Position numbers and translations under genes: made by a program. Shown piece after piece: positions 23,751-31,624 of a DNA stretch of 37,809 nt; positions within the stretch are counted from its first letter, which is position 1; every line of letters begins with the position of its first letter. The notes beneath the pieces are model-generated. The model made no database searches, was not told where the DNA came from, and worked only from the letters and a program-made list of their open reading frames with translations. Source of the DNA: JBBROS01 sp964246015 (GTDB lineage: Bacteria; Pseudomonadota; Alphaproteobacteria; Acetobacterales; Acetobacteraceae); NCBI GenBank assembly GCA_964246015.1, contig CAXTPG010000038.1, positions 1-37,809 of the forward strand, read 5' to 3'.

Positions 23751-24629
23751 TCAACCTCTCTCGGCAGCGCGGCCCCATTTGCGCTCGAAGGCGTGAACGG
23801 CGGGGAAGTCCATCAGCTCGTTCATCTCGGCAAACGGCAGCATGGGGGCGGCCGCGCCGGTGCCGATGCCATCGGAGCGGAGGCGGGCATAGACCTGCTT
23901 CAACGCGCCCGCGGCGGTAAGGAAGCCGGACCCGGGGTAGAGGCCGATCTTGAACCCCATGGTCGCAAGCTCGGCGGTGGAGAGATAGGGCGTGCGGCCG
24001 CCCTCGACCATGTTGGCCAGCAGGGCGGCGCCCTTGAAGGTCTCGGCGACGCGCCGAAGCTCCTCGGGGCTTTCGGGGCTTTCGACGAACAGCACGTCGG
24101 CGCCGGCTTCCAGGAAGCGTTCGGCGCGGCGGAGGGCGGCGTCCATCCCCTCGCTGTAGCGGGCGTCGGTGCGGGCGACGATCAGGAAGTCGCGGCTGGG
24201 GCGGGCGTCGACGGCGACGCGGATCTTCTCGACGGCGTCGGCCTCGGGGATCACGCGGCGGAACTCGGTGTGCCCGCACTTCTTGGGGAACTCCTGGTCC
24301 TCGATCTGGATGCCCGCGGCGCCGGCGGCGGCGTACCCCCGCACGGTGCGATCGACGTTCAACAGGCCGCCATACCCGGTGTCCCCGTCGGCGATGAGCG
24401 GGACGCCGATGGCGGAGACGATCATGCGGACGCGGTCGAGCATCTCGGTATAGCTGGCGACGCCCGCGTCGGCGACGCCGAGGGCAGAGGCGACGGCGCC
24501 GTATCCGGTCATGTAAAGCGCCTCGAACCCCTGCTTGGCGGCCATGCGGGCGGAGATGCCGTCGAAGACGCCGGGGAGCGTGAGGCAGCCGGGGCGCTCG
24601 ATGAGCGCGCGCATCGTGGGTTGGGTCAT
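23751..24629 (-). CDS. Isocitrate lyase / PEP mutase-superfamily carbon-carbon lyase
   Basis: Mg-dependent alpha/beta-barrel enzyme, 292 aa. Metal-binding acids sit in ADGDTGYGG (Asp81, Asp83) and in IEDQ (Glu110, Asp111), followed by the flexible-loop motif KKCGH (116-120) and ARTDAR (152-156). The loop cysteine is the mark of lyases acting on isocitrate-like, methylisocitrate-like or dimethylmalate-like substrates, and PEP mutase itself lacks it. Oxaloacetate decarboxylase-like activity is an alternative. GGAGG six nucleotides upstream fixes the ATG at 24629. It leads the minus-strand operon with one binding protein and two permeases. Confidence 0.88.
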   Translation of the reverse strand: MTQPTMRALIERPGCLTLPGVFDGISARMAAKQGFEALYMTGYGAVASALGVADAGVASYTEMLDRVRMIVSAIGVPLIADGDTGYGGLLNVDRTVRGYAAAGAAGIQIEDQEFPKKCGHTEFRRVIPEADAVEKIRVAVDARPSRDFLIVARTDARYSEGMDAALRRAERFLEAGADVLFVESPESPEELRRVAETFKGAALLANMVEGGRTPYLSTAELATMGFKIGLYPGSGFLTAAGALKQVYARLRSDGIGTGAAAPMLPFAEMNELMDFPAVHAFERKWGRAAERG

Positions 24630-25008
24630 CGACGTCCTCCGTGGCGGTGTGGCGCGCAGAGTAGTCCGATGGCGGAGGCTGTCACCCCGCCAGGCAATCT
24701 CCCGAACTGCATGGCAGGATCGCCACAGGGCGACCGAAGCCTGTCGTCGCCGTGAACTCCTCCGCAACCTGGTGCCGATCAGCATGCCGATCGTCCTGCG
24801 CACCGTGACGCCGCGGGCGCGGAGCCTTCGGCAATCTTGTGCAGCCTTCACTTCGACGGCCGGCCCCACCATCGACGCGCTCGGCAGCATGTTCGCCTCC
24901 GTGTCCACCGTCCGTAGGCGTACGCTTGCGTCGGATGTGATCGGCGGGAGCTTGGAATCCCTGTTTTCGTCGTGGACAGGCGCGGGCAGCCCGGCCAAGT
25001 AGAACTGG
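24630..25008. other. 379-bp divergent intergenic region with no supported gene
   Basis: This is the longest non-coding stretch in the window, between the leftward lyase operon and the rightward hybrid kinase, so it should hold at least two promoters. Open frames exist on both strands, but none has a ribosome site, a recognisable family or the codon pattern of neighbours. An 8-bp palindrome GCGTACGC sits at 24918-24925. The stretch could also contain remains of a decayed gene. I could not identify one. Confidence 0.5.
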
Positions 25009-27225
25009 ATGTCTAAGCATCTCGTCGGTCGCGCGAACGCCCTGGTGTTCGGCGTGTTCATCGCGATCCTGCTCCTGGTGGGCGGGCTGACGTGGGAGCG
25101 GTTCAACGCCGCGACGACGGCCCGGCGCTGGACGCAGCACAGCTTCACGGTGCTGGGCGTCGTGAAGGACTTGGCGCTGCAGTTGCGCCGGGCGGAAAGC
25201 GGACAGCGCGGATACCTGCTGACGGACGACGAGGACTACCTGACCCCATACACCGCCGCCCTTGCCCGGATCCTTCCGCTGGAGGCGGAGCTGCTTCGCC
25301 TGACCGCGGACAACCTGGCGCAGCAGCAGCGGCTGCTGGCCCTGTCGCCGCTGGTCCGGGGCAAGCTGGACGAGCTGGCGCAGACGATCCAGATCCGCCG
25401 CGCCGCGGGGGCCGAGGCGGCGTTGCAGGCGGTGCGGCAGGGCAGCGGAAAGGACCTGATCCGCGATGCGGAGGCGGTGCTGGGCGCCTTCCAGGCCGAG
25501 GAGGAGCGGCTGCTGCGCGAGCGCATCGCAACTAGGGACAGCCGCAGCGACTGGACGGGACGGCTGATCCTGGCGGGTCTCGCCGCGACGGTCGCCGCGA
25601 TGCTGGTCGCCGCCCGCATGCTCAACCGCGCCTGGTCGCAGTCGCGCGCGGCGGAGACGGAGCAGCGGGCGACGGCGATGCGGCTGCAGACCTCGCTCGA
25701 CAGCCTGAGCCAGGGGGTGGCGGTGTTCGACGCCGGGCGGATGCTGACCAATTGGAACGAGTGCTTCCAGGTGCTGCTGGGCGTGCCGCGGGCGCTGGTC
25801 CGCGCGGGCACGCCGTATGCGGCGCTGGCGGAGCAGACGGCGGAGGCGGGCATCCCGCTCGAGAGCGAAAGCCAGTTGACGCACGGGCGCATCGCGCCTG
25901 GGGACGCGGTCGCCTATGAGCGTCGGCAGGCGGACGGGCACGAGCTGGAGATCCGGCGGACGCCGATGCCGGATGGCGGGTTCGTGCTGGTCATCACCGA
26001 CATGACCAAACGCGCGCAGGCGGAGGCAGTGATCCGCGAATCGCAGAAGATGCAGGCGATCGGGCAGTTGACGGGCGGGATCGCCCACGACTTCAACAAC
26101 CTGCTGACGGTCATCCTGGGGAACCTCGAATACGTCCGCGGCAAGCTGGCCGGCGAGGGCGCGCTGCAGACGCGCATCGACCGCGCGACCTGGGCGGCTG
26201 GACGGGGCGCCACGCTGACGGCGCAGTTGCTGGCCTTCGCGCGCAAGCAGCCGCTGGCGCCGAAGCCCGTCGACCTGGCGGCCACGATGCCCGAGCTGGT
26301 GCCGCTGCTGCGGCGAACGCTGGGGGAGCATATCGAGATACGCTACGTGGAAACGGCCGGGCTGTGGCCCGCGATGGCGGACCCGGCACAGCTCGAGAGT
26401 GCCGTGCTCAACCTGGCGCTGAACGCGCGCGACGCGATGCCCGGGGGCGGGCGACTGACGATCGAGCTGGCGAACAAGGTGCTCGACGACGAATACGCAC
26501 GCCGCCACGCGGAGGTGACGGCGGGCGACTACACGATGGTCGCGGTGTCCGACACCGGGCATGGCATGACGCCGGACATCGTGGCGCGGGTGTTCGAACC
26601 GTTCTTCACCACGAAGGCGGACGGGCGGGGGACCGGGCTGGGCCTCGCGATGGTGTTCGGGTTCGTGAAGCAGTCGGGCGGGCACGTGAAGATCTATTCC
26701 GAACCCGGGGAGGGCACGACGGTGCGGCTGTATCTGCCGCGGGCGATCGGCGCCGCCGCGACGCTGTTGTCCCGGGTGAGCGCGCCGGTCGAGCTGCCAC
26801 GCGGCTCCGCGACGATTCTGATCGTCGAGGACGAGCCGGCGGTGCGGGAGGTGGCGGTCGGCATCCTCAGCGAGCTGGGCTACCACGTGCTGGAGGCCGG
26901 CGATGGCGAGGACGGGCTGCGCGTGTTCGGGCAGCATGCGGCGGCGATCGACCTGCTGCTGACCGACGTAGTGCTGCCGGGGCGGATCAGGGGGCGGGAC
27001 CTGGCCGAGCGGATCACGGCGATGCGGCCGGAGGTAAGGGTCCTGTACATGTCGGGCTACACCGAGAACTCGATCATGCACCACGGGCGCCTCGATGACG
27101 GGGTTCAGCTGATCGGCAAGCCGTTCAAGCGGGAGCAACTGGCGCAGAAGGTGGCGGAGGTGCTGGCGCAGCCGCGGGGCGGGGCGTCGAACGTCGTCGA
27201 CCTGAAGGCGCGCCGGGGCGAGTAG
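25009..27225 (+). CDS. Hybrid sensor histidine kinase (CHASE3-PAS-HisKA-HATPase-REC)
   Basis: Inner-membrane sensor kinase with a fused receiver domain, 738 aa. Order: membrane helix (about 10-30), periplasmic CHASE3 domain with RRAESGQRGYLLTDDEDYL, second helix (about 185-205), PAS domain (about 220-335), HisKA with the phospho-accepting His360 in GGIAHDFNNLL, HATPase with NLALNARDAMPGGG, DTGHGM and GTGLGLAMVFGFVKQSGG, then a REC domain (about 600-720) with acceptor Asp653 and Lys704. Every catalytic motif is intact. No separate response regulator or HPt gene is nearby, so the output is unknown. The ribosome site before ATG 25009 is weak. Confidence 0.94.
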   Translation: MSKHLVGRANALVFGVFIAILLLVGGLTWERFNAATTARRWTQHSFTVLGVVKDLALQLRRAESGQRGYLLTDDEDYLTPYTAALARILPLEAELLRLTADNLAQQQRLLALSPLVRGKLDELAQTIQIRRAAGAEAALQAVRQGSGKDLIRDAEAVLGAFQAEEERLLRERIATRDSRSDWTGRLILAGLAATVAAMLVAARMLNRAWSQSRAAETEQRATAMRLQTSLDSLSQGVAVFDAGRMLTNWNECFQVLLGVPRALVRAGTPYAALAEQTAEAGIPLESESQLTHGRIAPGDAVAYERRQADGHELEIRRTPMPDGGFVLVITDMTKRAQAEAVIRESQKMQAIGQLTGGIAHDFNNLLTVILGNLEYVRGKLAGEGALQTRIDRATWAAGRGATLTAQLLAFARKQPLAPKPVDLAATMPELVPLLRRTLGEHIEIRYVETAGLWPAMADPAQLESAVLNLALNARDAMPGGGRLTIELANKVLDDEYARRHAEVTAGDYTMVAVSDTGHGMTPDIVARVFEPFFTTKADGRGTGLGLAMVFGFVKQSGGHVKIYSEPGEGTTVRLYLPRAIGAAATLLSRVSAPVELPRGSATILIVEDEPAVREVAVGILSELGYHVLEAGDGEDGLRVFGQHAAAIDLLLTDVVLPGRIRGRDLAERITAMRPEVRVLYMSGYTENSIMHHGRLDDGVQLIGKPFKREQLAQKVAEVLAQPRGGASNVVDLKARRGE

Positions 27226-27284
27226 CGGCTGCAACCCTGGGCCGGCCCGCGCGCTGCTGCTGCATGACATCGCAGGAGACGTCC

Positions 27285-27779
27285 ATGAGCACGAGCACGC
27301 CCGAAATCCGCGAGAAGCTGTGGTCCATGATGAAGGACATCCGTTTCGCCATGCTGACGACCGAGGATGGCGGACACCTGCGCGCCCGCCCCATGGCGGC
27401 CAGCCAGTCGGGCTTCGACGGTACGCTGTGGTTCTTCACGCGCGCCAGCAGCCACAAGGTGGCCGAGGTCGGCGCGGACCACCGTGTCGGCGTCACCTAT
27501 GCGGACAGCGGCGCCAACGACTACGTCAGCCTGTCGGGCACGGCGACGCTGGTGACGGACAAGGCCAGCATCGCGGCGCACTGGTCGGAGGCGCTTCGCA
27601 CGTGGTTCCCGAAGGGCAAGGACGATCCGGACATCGCCCTGCTGAAGGTCGATGTGCAGGCCGCGGAGTATTGGGACGCGCCGAACAGCGCGATGGTCCA
27701 CGCCTACGGCTACGTGAAGGCCGTGCTGACCGGTGAGCCGCCGCATCCCGGGGAGAACAGGAAGGTGAGCTTCGCCTGA
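27285..27779 (+). CDS. Pyridoxamine 5'-phosphate oxidase-like general stress protein
   Basis: Split-barrel flavin-binding protein of the general stress protein 26 type (COG3871-like), 164 aa. Features are IRFAMLTTEDGGHLRARPM, LWFFTRASSHKVAEV and SLSGTATLV. It is not the vitamin B6 biosynthetic enzyme, and the true cofactor (FMN, F420, heme) and reaction are unknown for most members. AGGAG six nucleotides before ATG 27285 fixes the start. It follows the hybrid kinase by 59 nt on the same strand and ends exactly where the convergent TauE-like gene ends. Confidence 0.9.
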   Translation: MSTSTPEIREKLWSMMKDIRFAMLTTEDGGHLRARPMAASQSGFDGTLWFFTRASSHKVAEVGADHRVGVTYADSGANDYVSLSGTATLVTDKASIAAHWSEALRTWFPKGKDDPDIALLKVDVQAAEYWDAPNSAMVHAYGYVKAVLTGEPPHPGENRKVSFA

Positions 27780-28520
27780 TCACCATGCCAGCAGCGCCGC
27801 GCCCTGGACGACGTAGTAGAGGGCGACGGCGGTGATGAGCCGGTTGGCCCAGGTGCGGAACTGGACGTCGGTCATGGCGTCCAGAAGCCGCCGGGCCAAC
27901 GAGGTGCCGACGAACGAGGAGAACACGGCGAGCGCGGCCAGGACCGGGTCCAGCCGCGCCGCGTCGTCGATGAAGGCGCCGAAATAGGCCAGCTTCGCCG
28001 CGTGGCCCAGCACCTGGCACGCGGCCTTCGTGGCGACGATCTCACGCCGGTCGAGCGTGCCGCCGAGGAAGAACGTATCGACCAGCGGCCCGGACACGCC
28101 GGTCAGCAGCATCAAGGACATCGAGGCGCCGCCATACGCCACGCCCTGCCCGGCATTCGCGGGGTCGGGGCGCAGGCCCGCCGGCATGGCGCGCATCACG
28201 ACGGGCGACAGGCCCAGCATCAGAAGGGCGGCCGGCTTCGGCGGGACCCACAGGACCGACGCCCACGCGGCCAGCGCGAGGCCGCACCCCGCCGCGAACG
28301 GCCATACGAACCGCCACCGGATATGGCGGCGCCACAGCAGGCCACGCCAGAGGTTGGAGGCGATCTGCGTCACCGCGTGCAGGGCCATCGCCGTGGGAAG
28401 CGGCAGCAGCGCCAGCAGCACGCCGACCAGGATGAGCCCCCCGGCCATCCCGAAAACGCCGGACAGGAAGGACGTCGCGACCATGACGGCGCACAGCAGC
28501 GCCGTCATGGCCAGCGTCAT
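27780..28520 (-). CDS. TauE/SafE-family membrane permease (probable anion exporter)
   Basis: Polytopic inner-membrane protein, 246 aa, with about seven to eight hydrophobic helices and the TauE/SafE repeat pattern: GVFGMAGGLILVGVLL near the N-terminus and LLTGVSGPLVDTFFLGG in the second half. The family is linked to export of sulfite, sulfoacetate and other small organosulfur anions, but specific substrates are rarely known. Its start overlaps the tam stop by 4 nt, so it is the third gene of a minus-strand trio. Its stop codon directly abuts the stop of the convergent stress-protein gene, leaving no room for a terminator. Confidence 0.88.
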   Translation of the reverse strand: MTLAMTALLCAVMVATSFLSGVFGMAGGLILVGVLLALLPLPTAMALHAVTQIASNLWRGLLWRRHIRWRFVWPFAAGCGLALAAWASVLWVPPKPAALLMLGLSPVVMRAMPAGLRPDPANAGQGVAYGGASMSLMLLTGVSGPLVDTFFLGGTLDRREIVATKAACQVLGHAAKLAYFGAFIDDAARLDPVLAALAVFSSFVGTSLARRLLDAMTDVQFRTWANRLITAVALYYVVQGAALLAW

Positions 28521-29287
28521 CGCGTGGCGACGATGAACAGGCGTGGAAACGGCAGCAGGACGGCGCCGTCATCCTGCGTGCGGTAGGCGCTGGCGAGCCG
28601 GCTGCGGTAGCGGGCGAGGTAGGCGGCACGGCCAGGCTCGTCCAACGGCGCGAGGAAGGGGCGGAGGCCGCTGCCTTTGAACCACTCGACGACGTCGTCG
28701 ACACCGCCAGGCAGGACGTGGTGGTAGGTGGTGCGCCACACATCGACGCGGGTGCAGTGCGGCCGCAGCATCCGGTAATAGGCGTCCGCGTTCGGCATCG
28801 CGGGACGCATCCCGGCGGCCCCGGCCAGCAGCGCGGCCCAGGGGGGTTCCGCAGCGACCTCGCGCATCAGCACATGGGCGGGCTCGTCCAGGTTCTCCGG
28901 CATCTGCACGGCAAGGCTGCCGCCCGGGGCGAGGCAGCCGACCAGGCGCGGCAGAAGGGTGGCGTGGTCCGGCAGCCATTGCAGGACGGCGTTGGCGAGG
29001 ATCACGTCGGGCGGTTCGGCAGGGACCCAGACGGCGATGTCGGCGATGTCGAACGCGACGTCGGGCAGCCGCTTGCCAGCCGCGGCGATCATCTCGGGCG
29101 AGCTGTCGAGACCGGCGAGGCGCGCGCCCGGGAACCGGGCGGCCAGGATCTCGGTGGAGTTGCCGGGGCCGCAGCCGAGGTCGACCGCGCGCCGGGCGGT
29201 CGTATCGGGGATCGCGGCGACCAGGTCGCGGACCGGGCGGGTGCGGTCGTCCTCGAATTGCAGGTATTGGGCGGGGGACCAGGTCAT
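28517..29287 (-). CDS. tam: Trans-aconitate 2-methyltransferase
   Basis: Cytoplasmic SAM-dependent methyltransferase that esterifies trans-aconitate, an aconitase inhibitor formed spontaneously from cis-aconitate. The 256-residue protein matches E. coli Tam along its length: the SAM motif DLGCGPGNS (36-44), ANAVLQWLPDH, VQMPENLDEPAHVLMREVA and the C-terminal FPRLFIVATR. E. coli Tam is 252 aa. The ATG at 29287 overlaps the stop of the small upstream gene by 4 nt. A longer open frame upstream is not conserved. Confidence 0.95.
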   Translation of the reverse strand: MTWSPAQYLQFEDDRTRPVRDLVAAIPDTTARRAVDLGCGPGNSTEILAARFPGARLAGLDSSPEMIAAAGKRLPDVAFDIADIAVWVPAEPPDVILANAVLQWLPDHATLLPRLVGCLAPGGSLAVQMPENLDEPAHVLMREVAAEPPWAALLAGAAGMRPAMPNADAYYRMLRPHCTRVDVWRTTYHHVLPGGVDDVVEWFKGSGLRPFLAPLDEPGRAAYLARYRSRLASAYRTQDDGAVLLPFPRLFIVATR

Positions 29288-29541
29288 GCGCCGATCCTCG
29301 CGGCACCGGCCGGCGTAAGGACGACCCGGGCCTCGCGCTGCCCGCCGGCGGCCTGCGCCTCCACGCGGACAAGGCCCTCGGCCAGCGCGTCCTCCCAGAC
29401 CGACAGGCGCGGGCACGACGTGCGCCACGCGTCCATCGCGTCGTCGTAGGTGCGCGGGCGGGCCGCGACCCAGGCGAGGAACTGCGCCATCAGGCCGGCA
29501 TTCGGCGCGGGCAGCGGTTGGGGCGGGATCGGGTGCAGCAT
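29284..29541 (-). CDS. Small conserved hypothetical protein (85 aa)
   Basis: Unassigned 85-residue protein, probably cytoplasmic. The core, AQFLAWVAARPRTYDDAMDA then RTSCPRLSVWEDALAEGLV, followed by a Val-rich LTPAGAARI tail, has the helix-helix-strand pattern of a small winged-helix-like fold. The C-terminal part looks like the 'wing' of MarR/PadR-type proteins, but it lacks a clear DNA-binding signature. GGAGG lies 8 nt before ATG 29541, so it is a real gene. It overlaps tam by 4 nt, which suggests a joint role. Function unknown. Confidence 0.8.
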   Translation of the reverse strand: MLHPIPPQPLPAPNAGLMAQFLAWVAARPRTYDDAMDAWRTSCPRLSVWEDALAEGLVRVEAQAAGGQREARVVLTPAGAARIGA

Positions 29542-29701
29542 CGGGCCGTCCTCCAGGCGTTCGGCCTGATTACGCCAGGCCTCGCCTGCCGCACAGTGCC
29601 CGGATGCGTGGACCGGCTGTGCCCTTTGCGTGAGTACAACGTGAATTGTGACCCCGGCGCCGTTGCGCTAGGGTCCGGCGCCGTCCGGGGAAACCGCCGC
29701 C

Positions 29702-30649
29702 ATGTCCATCATCCGTCCGCTGCTGCTCACCGCCGCCTTCGCCCTGGCGGGAGGGGCAGGCGCCCATGCACGCACGCTGGAGGTGGGCGCCACCAAGGAA
29801 TACAAGCTGCCGTCCAGCGCCGCCGCCGCCGCGAAGGACGGCGACCGCATCGCGATCCAGCCCGGCGAATACTTCGACTGCATGACCCTGGGGGCAGACA
29901 AGCTGGTGTTCGAGGGCGTGGGCGACCCGGAGAAGATCGTGCTGACCGACAAGGTCTGCGGCGGCAAGGGGCTGCTGATCACGACGGGCAACGGCATCAC
30001 CATCCGCAACCTGACGCTGACACGCGCGCGTGTCGTCGACGGCAACGGCGCCGGCATCCGCAACGAGGCGGCGGACCTCACGATCGAGAACGTGCGGTTC
30101 ATCAACAACCAGAACGGCGTCCTGTCCACGCCGCAGAAGGCCGGCACGATCACGATCACCGGCAGCCTGTTCGACCGCAACGGCAACTGCAAGAATAGCG
30201 GCGGGTGCGCGCACGGCCTCTATATCGGCAACGCCTTGTCGCTGCGGATCGATCGGACGACGTTCCTGGGCACGAAGGAAGGCCACCACATCAAGTCCCG
30301 CGCGGCGCGGACCGAGATCACCGGCTGCACGATCCAGGACGGGCCGGAGGGGACGGCCAGCTACCTGATCGAGGTGCCGATCGGGGGCACGCTGATCGTG
30401 CGCGACAGCACGCTGCAGAAGGGGCCGGAGGCGGAGAACCACTCCGCCGCGATCGTGATCGGCGCCGAGGGCGTGAGCCAGCGCACGCCGGAAATCACGA
30501 TCGAGAACAACACCTTCCAGAACGATGGCACCTGGACGACGAACTTCGTCAGCAACGTCACCGCCACGGATGCGATGCTGCGGAACAACCGCATCAGCGG
30601 GAAGGTCAATCCGCTGTTCGGCGATGGCAAGGTGACGCCGGGGCGTTGA
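29702..30649 (+). CDS. Secreted right-handed parallel beta-helix protein (paralogue 1)
   Basis: 315-residue protein with a signal peptide (about 1-23, ending AHA-R) and a repeating beta-helix pattern of short Ile/Val/Leu strands such as GNGITIRNLTLTRARV and AADLTIENVRFINNQNGVL. This fold is found in pectate lyases, alginate epimerases and other polysaccharide-acting or binding proteins. A cysteine pair (Cys60, Cys86) could form a disulfide. A cluster of polar residues, His171 in CAHGLYI and His195-His196-Lys198-Arg200 in GHHIKSR, marks a possible active or binding site. It is the first of three coupled secreted-protein genes. A 160-bp divergent gap lies upstream. Confidence 0.85.
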   Translation: MSIIRPLLLTAAFALAGGAGAHARTLEVGATKEYKLPSSAAAAAKDGDRIAIQPGEYFDCMTLGADKLVFEGVGDPEKIVLTDKVCGGKGLLITTGNGITIRNLTLTRARVVDGNGAGIRNEAADLTIENVRFINNQNGVLSTPQKAGTITITGSLFDRNGNCKNSGGCAHGLYIGNALSLRIDRTTFLGTKEGHHIKSRAARTEITGCTIQDGPEGTASYLIEVPIGGTLIVRDSTLQKGPEAENHSAAIVIGAEGVSQRTPEITIENNTFQNDGTWTTNFVSNVTATDAMLRNNRISGKVNPLFGDGKVTPGR

Positions 30650-31624
30650 ATGGCGCCGGTGCGGCTCGCGCTGGCCCTGCTGCTGGCTGCCGCGCCGGCG
30701 GGCGCCCGGACCCTGGTCGTCGGCGAGACGCATCCCACGCTGGCCGCGGCGGCACGGGCGGCCGGGGACGGCGACGTCATCCGCTTGGGTCCGGGGGAGT
30801 TCTTCGATTGCGCCGTGCTGGATGCGCGTGACCTCGTGCTCGAAGGCGCCGGGCCGGCCACGGTGTTGAGCGACCGGACGTGCGAGGGCAAGGCGCTGCT
30901 GATCGCCCGCGGCGACAACCTGACGGTGCGGGACCTGGTGCTGGCGCGGGCGCGGGTGTCGGACATGAACGGGGCCGGGATCAGGCTGGAGGCGCAGGGG
31001 CTGACGCTGGAACGCGTGCGGTTCGAGAACGACCAGGTGGGCGTGCTGGCGGGCCAGGGCGGGGCGGGGCGGATCCGGGTCACCGAGTGCGCGTTCGAGC
31101 GCGGCGGCGTCGCCGGCGACCGCCCGACGGCGGCGCTGATGGTGGGGCCGGTGGCGCTGCTGCAGGTCGAGCGGTCGACCTTCGCCGACGTGAAGGGCGC
31201 GCAGATCACGACGTCGGCCCTGCGAACGGAGCTTGTGGGCAACCGGATCGCAACGGGGATCGAGCCGGCCGCCGGCCATGCGGTGCAGGCCAGCGGAGGG
31301 GTGCTGATCATGCGTGACAACGTGCTGGCGATCGGGCCCAACCCGGCACCGCGGAACGCGGCCGTCGCAGCCTCGGGCCGGGGCGCGGAGCTGCGTGGCA
31401 ACCGGATGGAGAATGCCAGCGGACGTTCGCACGTGCTGCTGCTGGACTGGACCGGCGGGGCAGCGGTGCTGGACGGGAACGTGGTCGCCGCCGGGGACAC
31501 GCTGTCCAGCAGCAGCGGAGCGTGGCGGAGCCGCGCAGGGGGCGCCGCGCGGGAGATGGTTGGCGGCTTGCGGCACGTCGCGGGCGCCGCCAAGCGGGCC
31601 GTGTCCGGGCTGTTCGGGCCGTGA
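30650..31624 (+). CDS. Secreted right-handed parallel beta-helix protein (paralogue 2)
   Basis: 324-residue paralogue of the preceding protein, beginning directly after its stop with no gap, so the two arose by tandem duplication. A signal peptide (about 1-20) ends GARTL, matching the GAHARTL of paralogue 1. Shared blocks include GDVIRLGPGEFFDC (Cys54), EGKALLI after Cys78 and RARVSDMNGAGIR. The His/Lys/Arg cluster of paralogue 1 is absent at the matching place (DVKGAQITTSALRTEL), which suggests a changed or lost activity. The C-terminal about 40 residues are an unrelated Ala/Arg/Gly tail. Function unknown. Confidence 0.83.
   Translation: MAPVRLALALLLAAAPAGARTLVVGETHPTLAAAARAAGDGDVIRLGPGEFFDCAVLDARDLVLEGAGPATVLSDRTCEGKALLIARGDNLTVRDLVLARARVSDMNGAGIRLEAQGLTLERVRFENDQVGVLAGQGGAGRIRVTECAFERGGVAGDRPTAALMVGPVALLQVERSTFADVKGAQITTSALRTELVGNRIATGIEPAAGHAVQASGGVLIMRDNVLAIGPNPAPRNAAVAASGRGAELRGNRMENASGRSHVLLLDWTGGAAVLDGNVVAAGDTLSSSSGAWRSRAGGAAREMVGGLRHVAGAAKRAVSGLFGP

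Noticed and set aside
23751..24629. Reading the lyase as phosphoenolpyruvate mutase of phosphonate biosynthesis
   Set aside because: The KKCGH loop cysteine marks carbon-carbon lyases, and no phosphonopyruvate decarboxylase or related gene is nearby.
24535..25002. 155-codon plus-strand open frame running from the lyase gene into the 379-bp gap
   Set aside because: Begins inside the opposite-strand lyase gene, has no ribosome site or family resemblance. The gap is listed as non-coding instead.
23751..25148. Extension of the isocitrate-lyase-family gene to 465 codons
   Set aside because: Homology and a GGAGG site both place the start at 24629. The extension would cover the kinase promoter and N-terminus.
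24682..27270. 862-codon minus-strand open frame opposite the hybrid kinase
   Set aside because: The plus strand has an intact multi-domain kinase with every motif in order. The minus frame has none.
29644..29694. GC-rich CCGGCGCCG motifs repeated before the first beta-helix gene
   Set aside because: Self-complementary 6-mers are common by chance at this GC content. No convincing hairpin with spacing or promoter elements.
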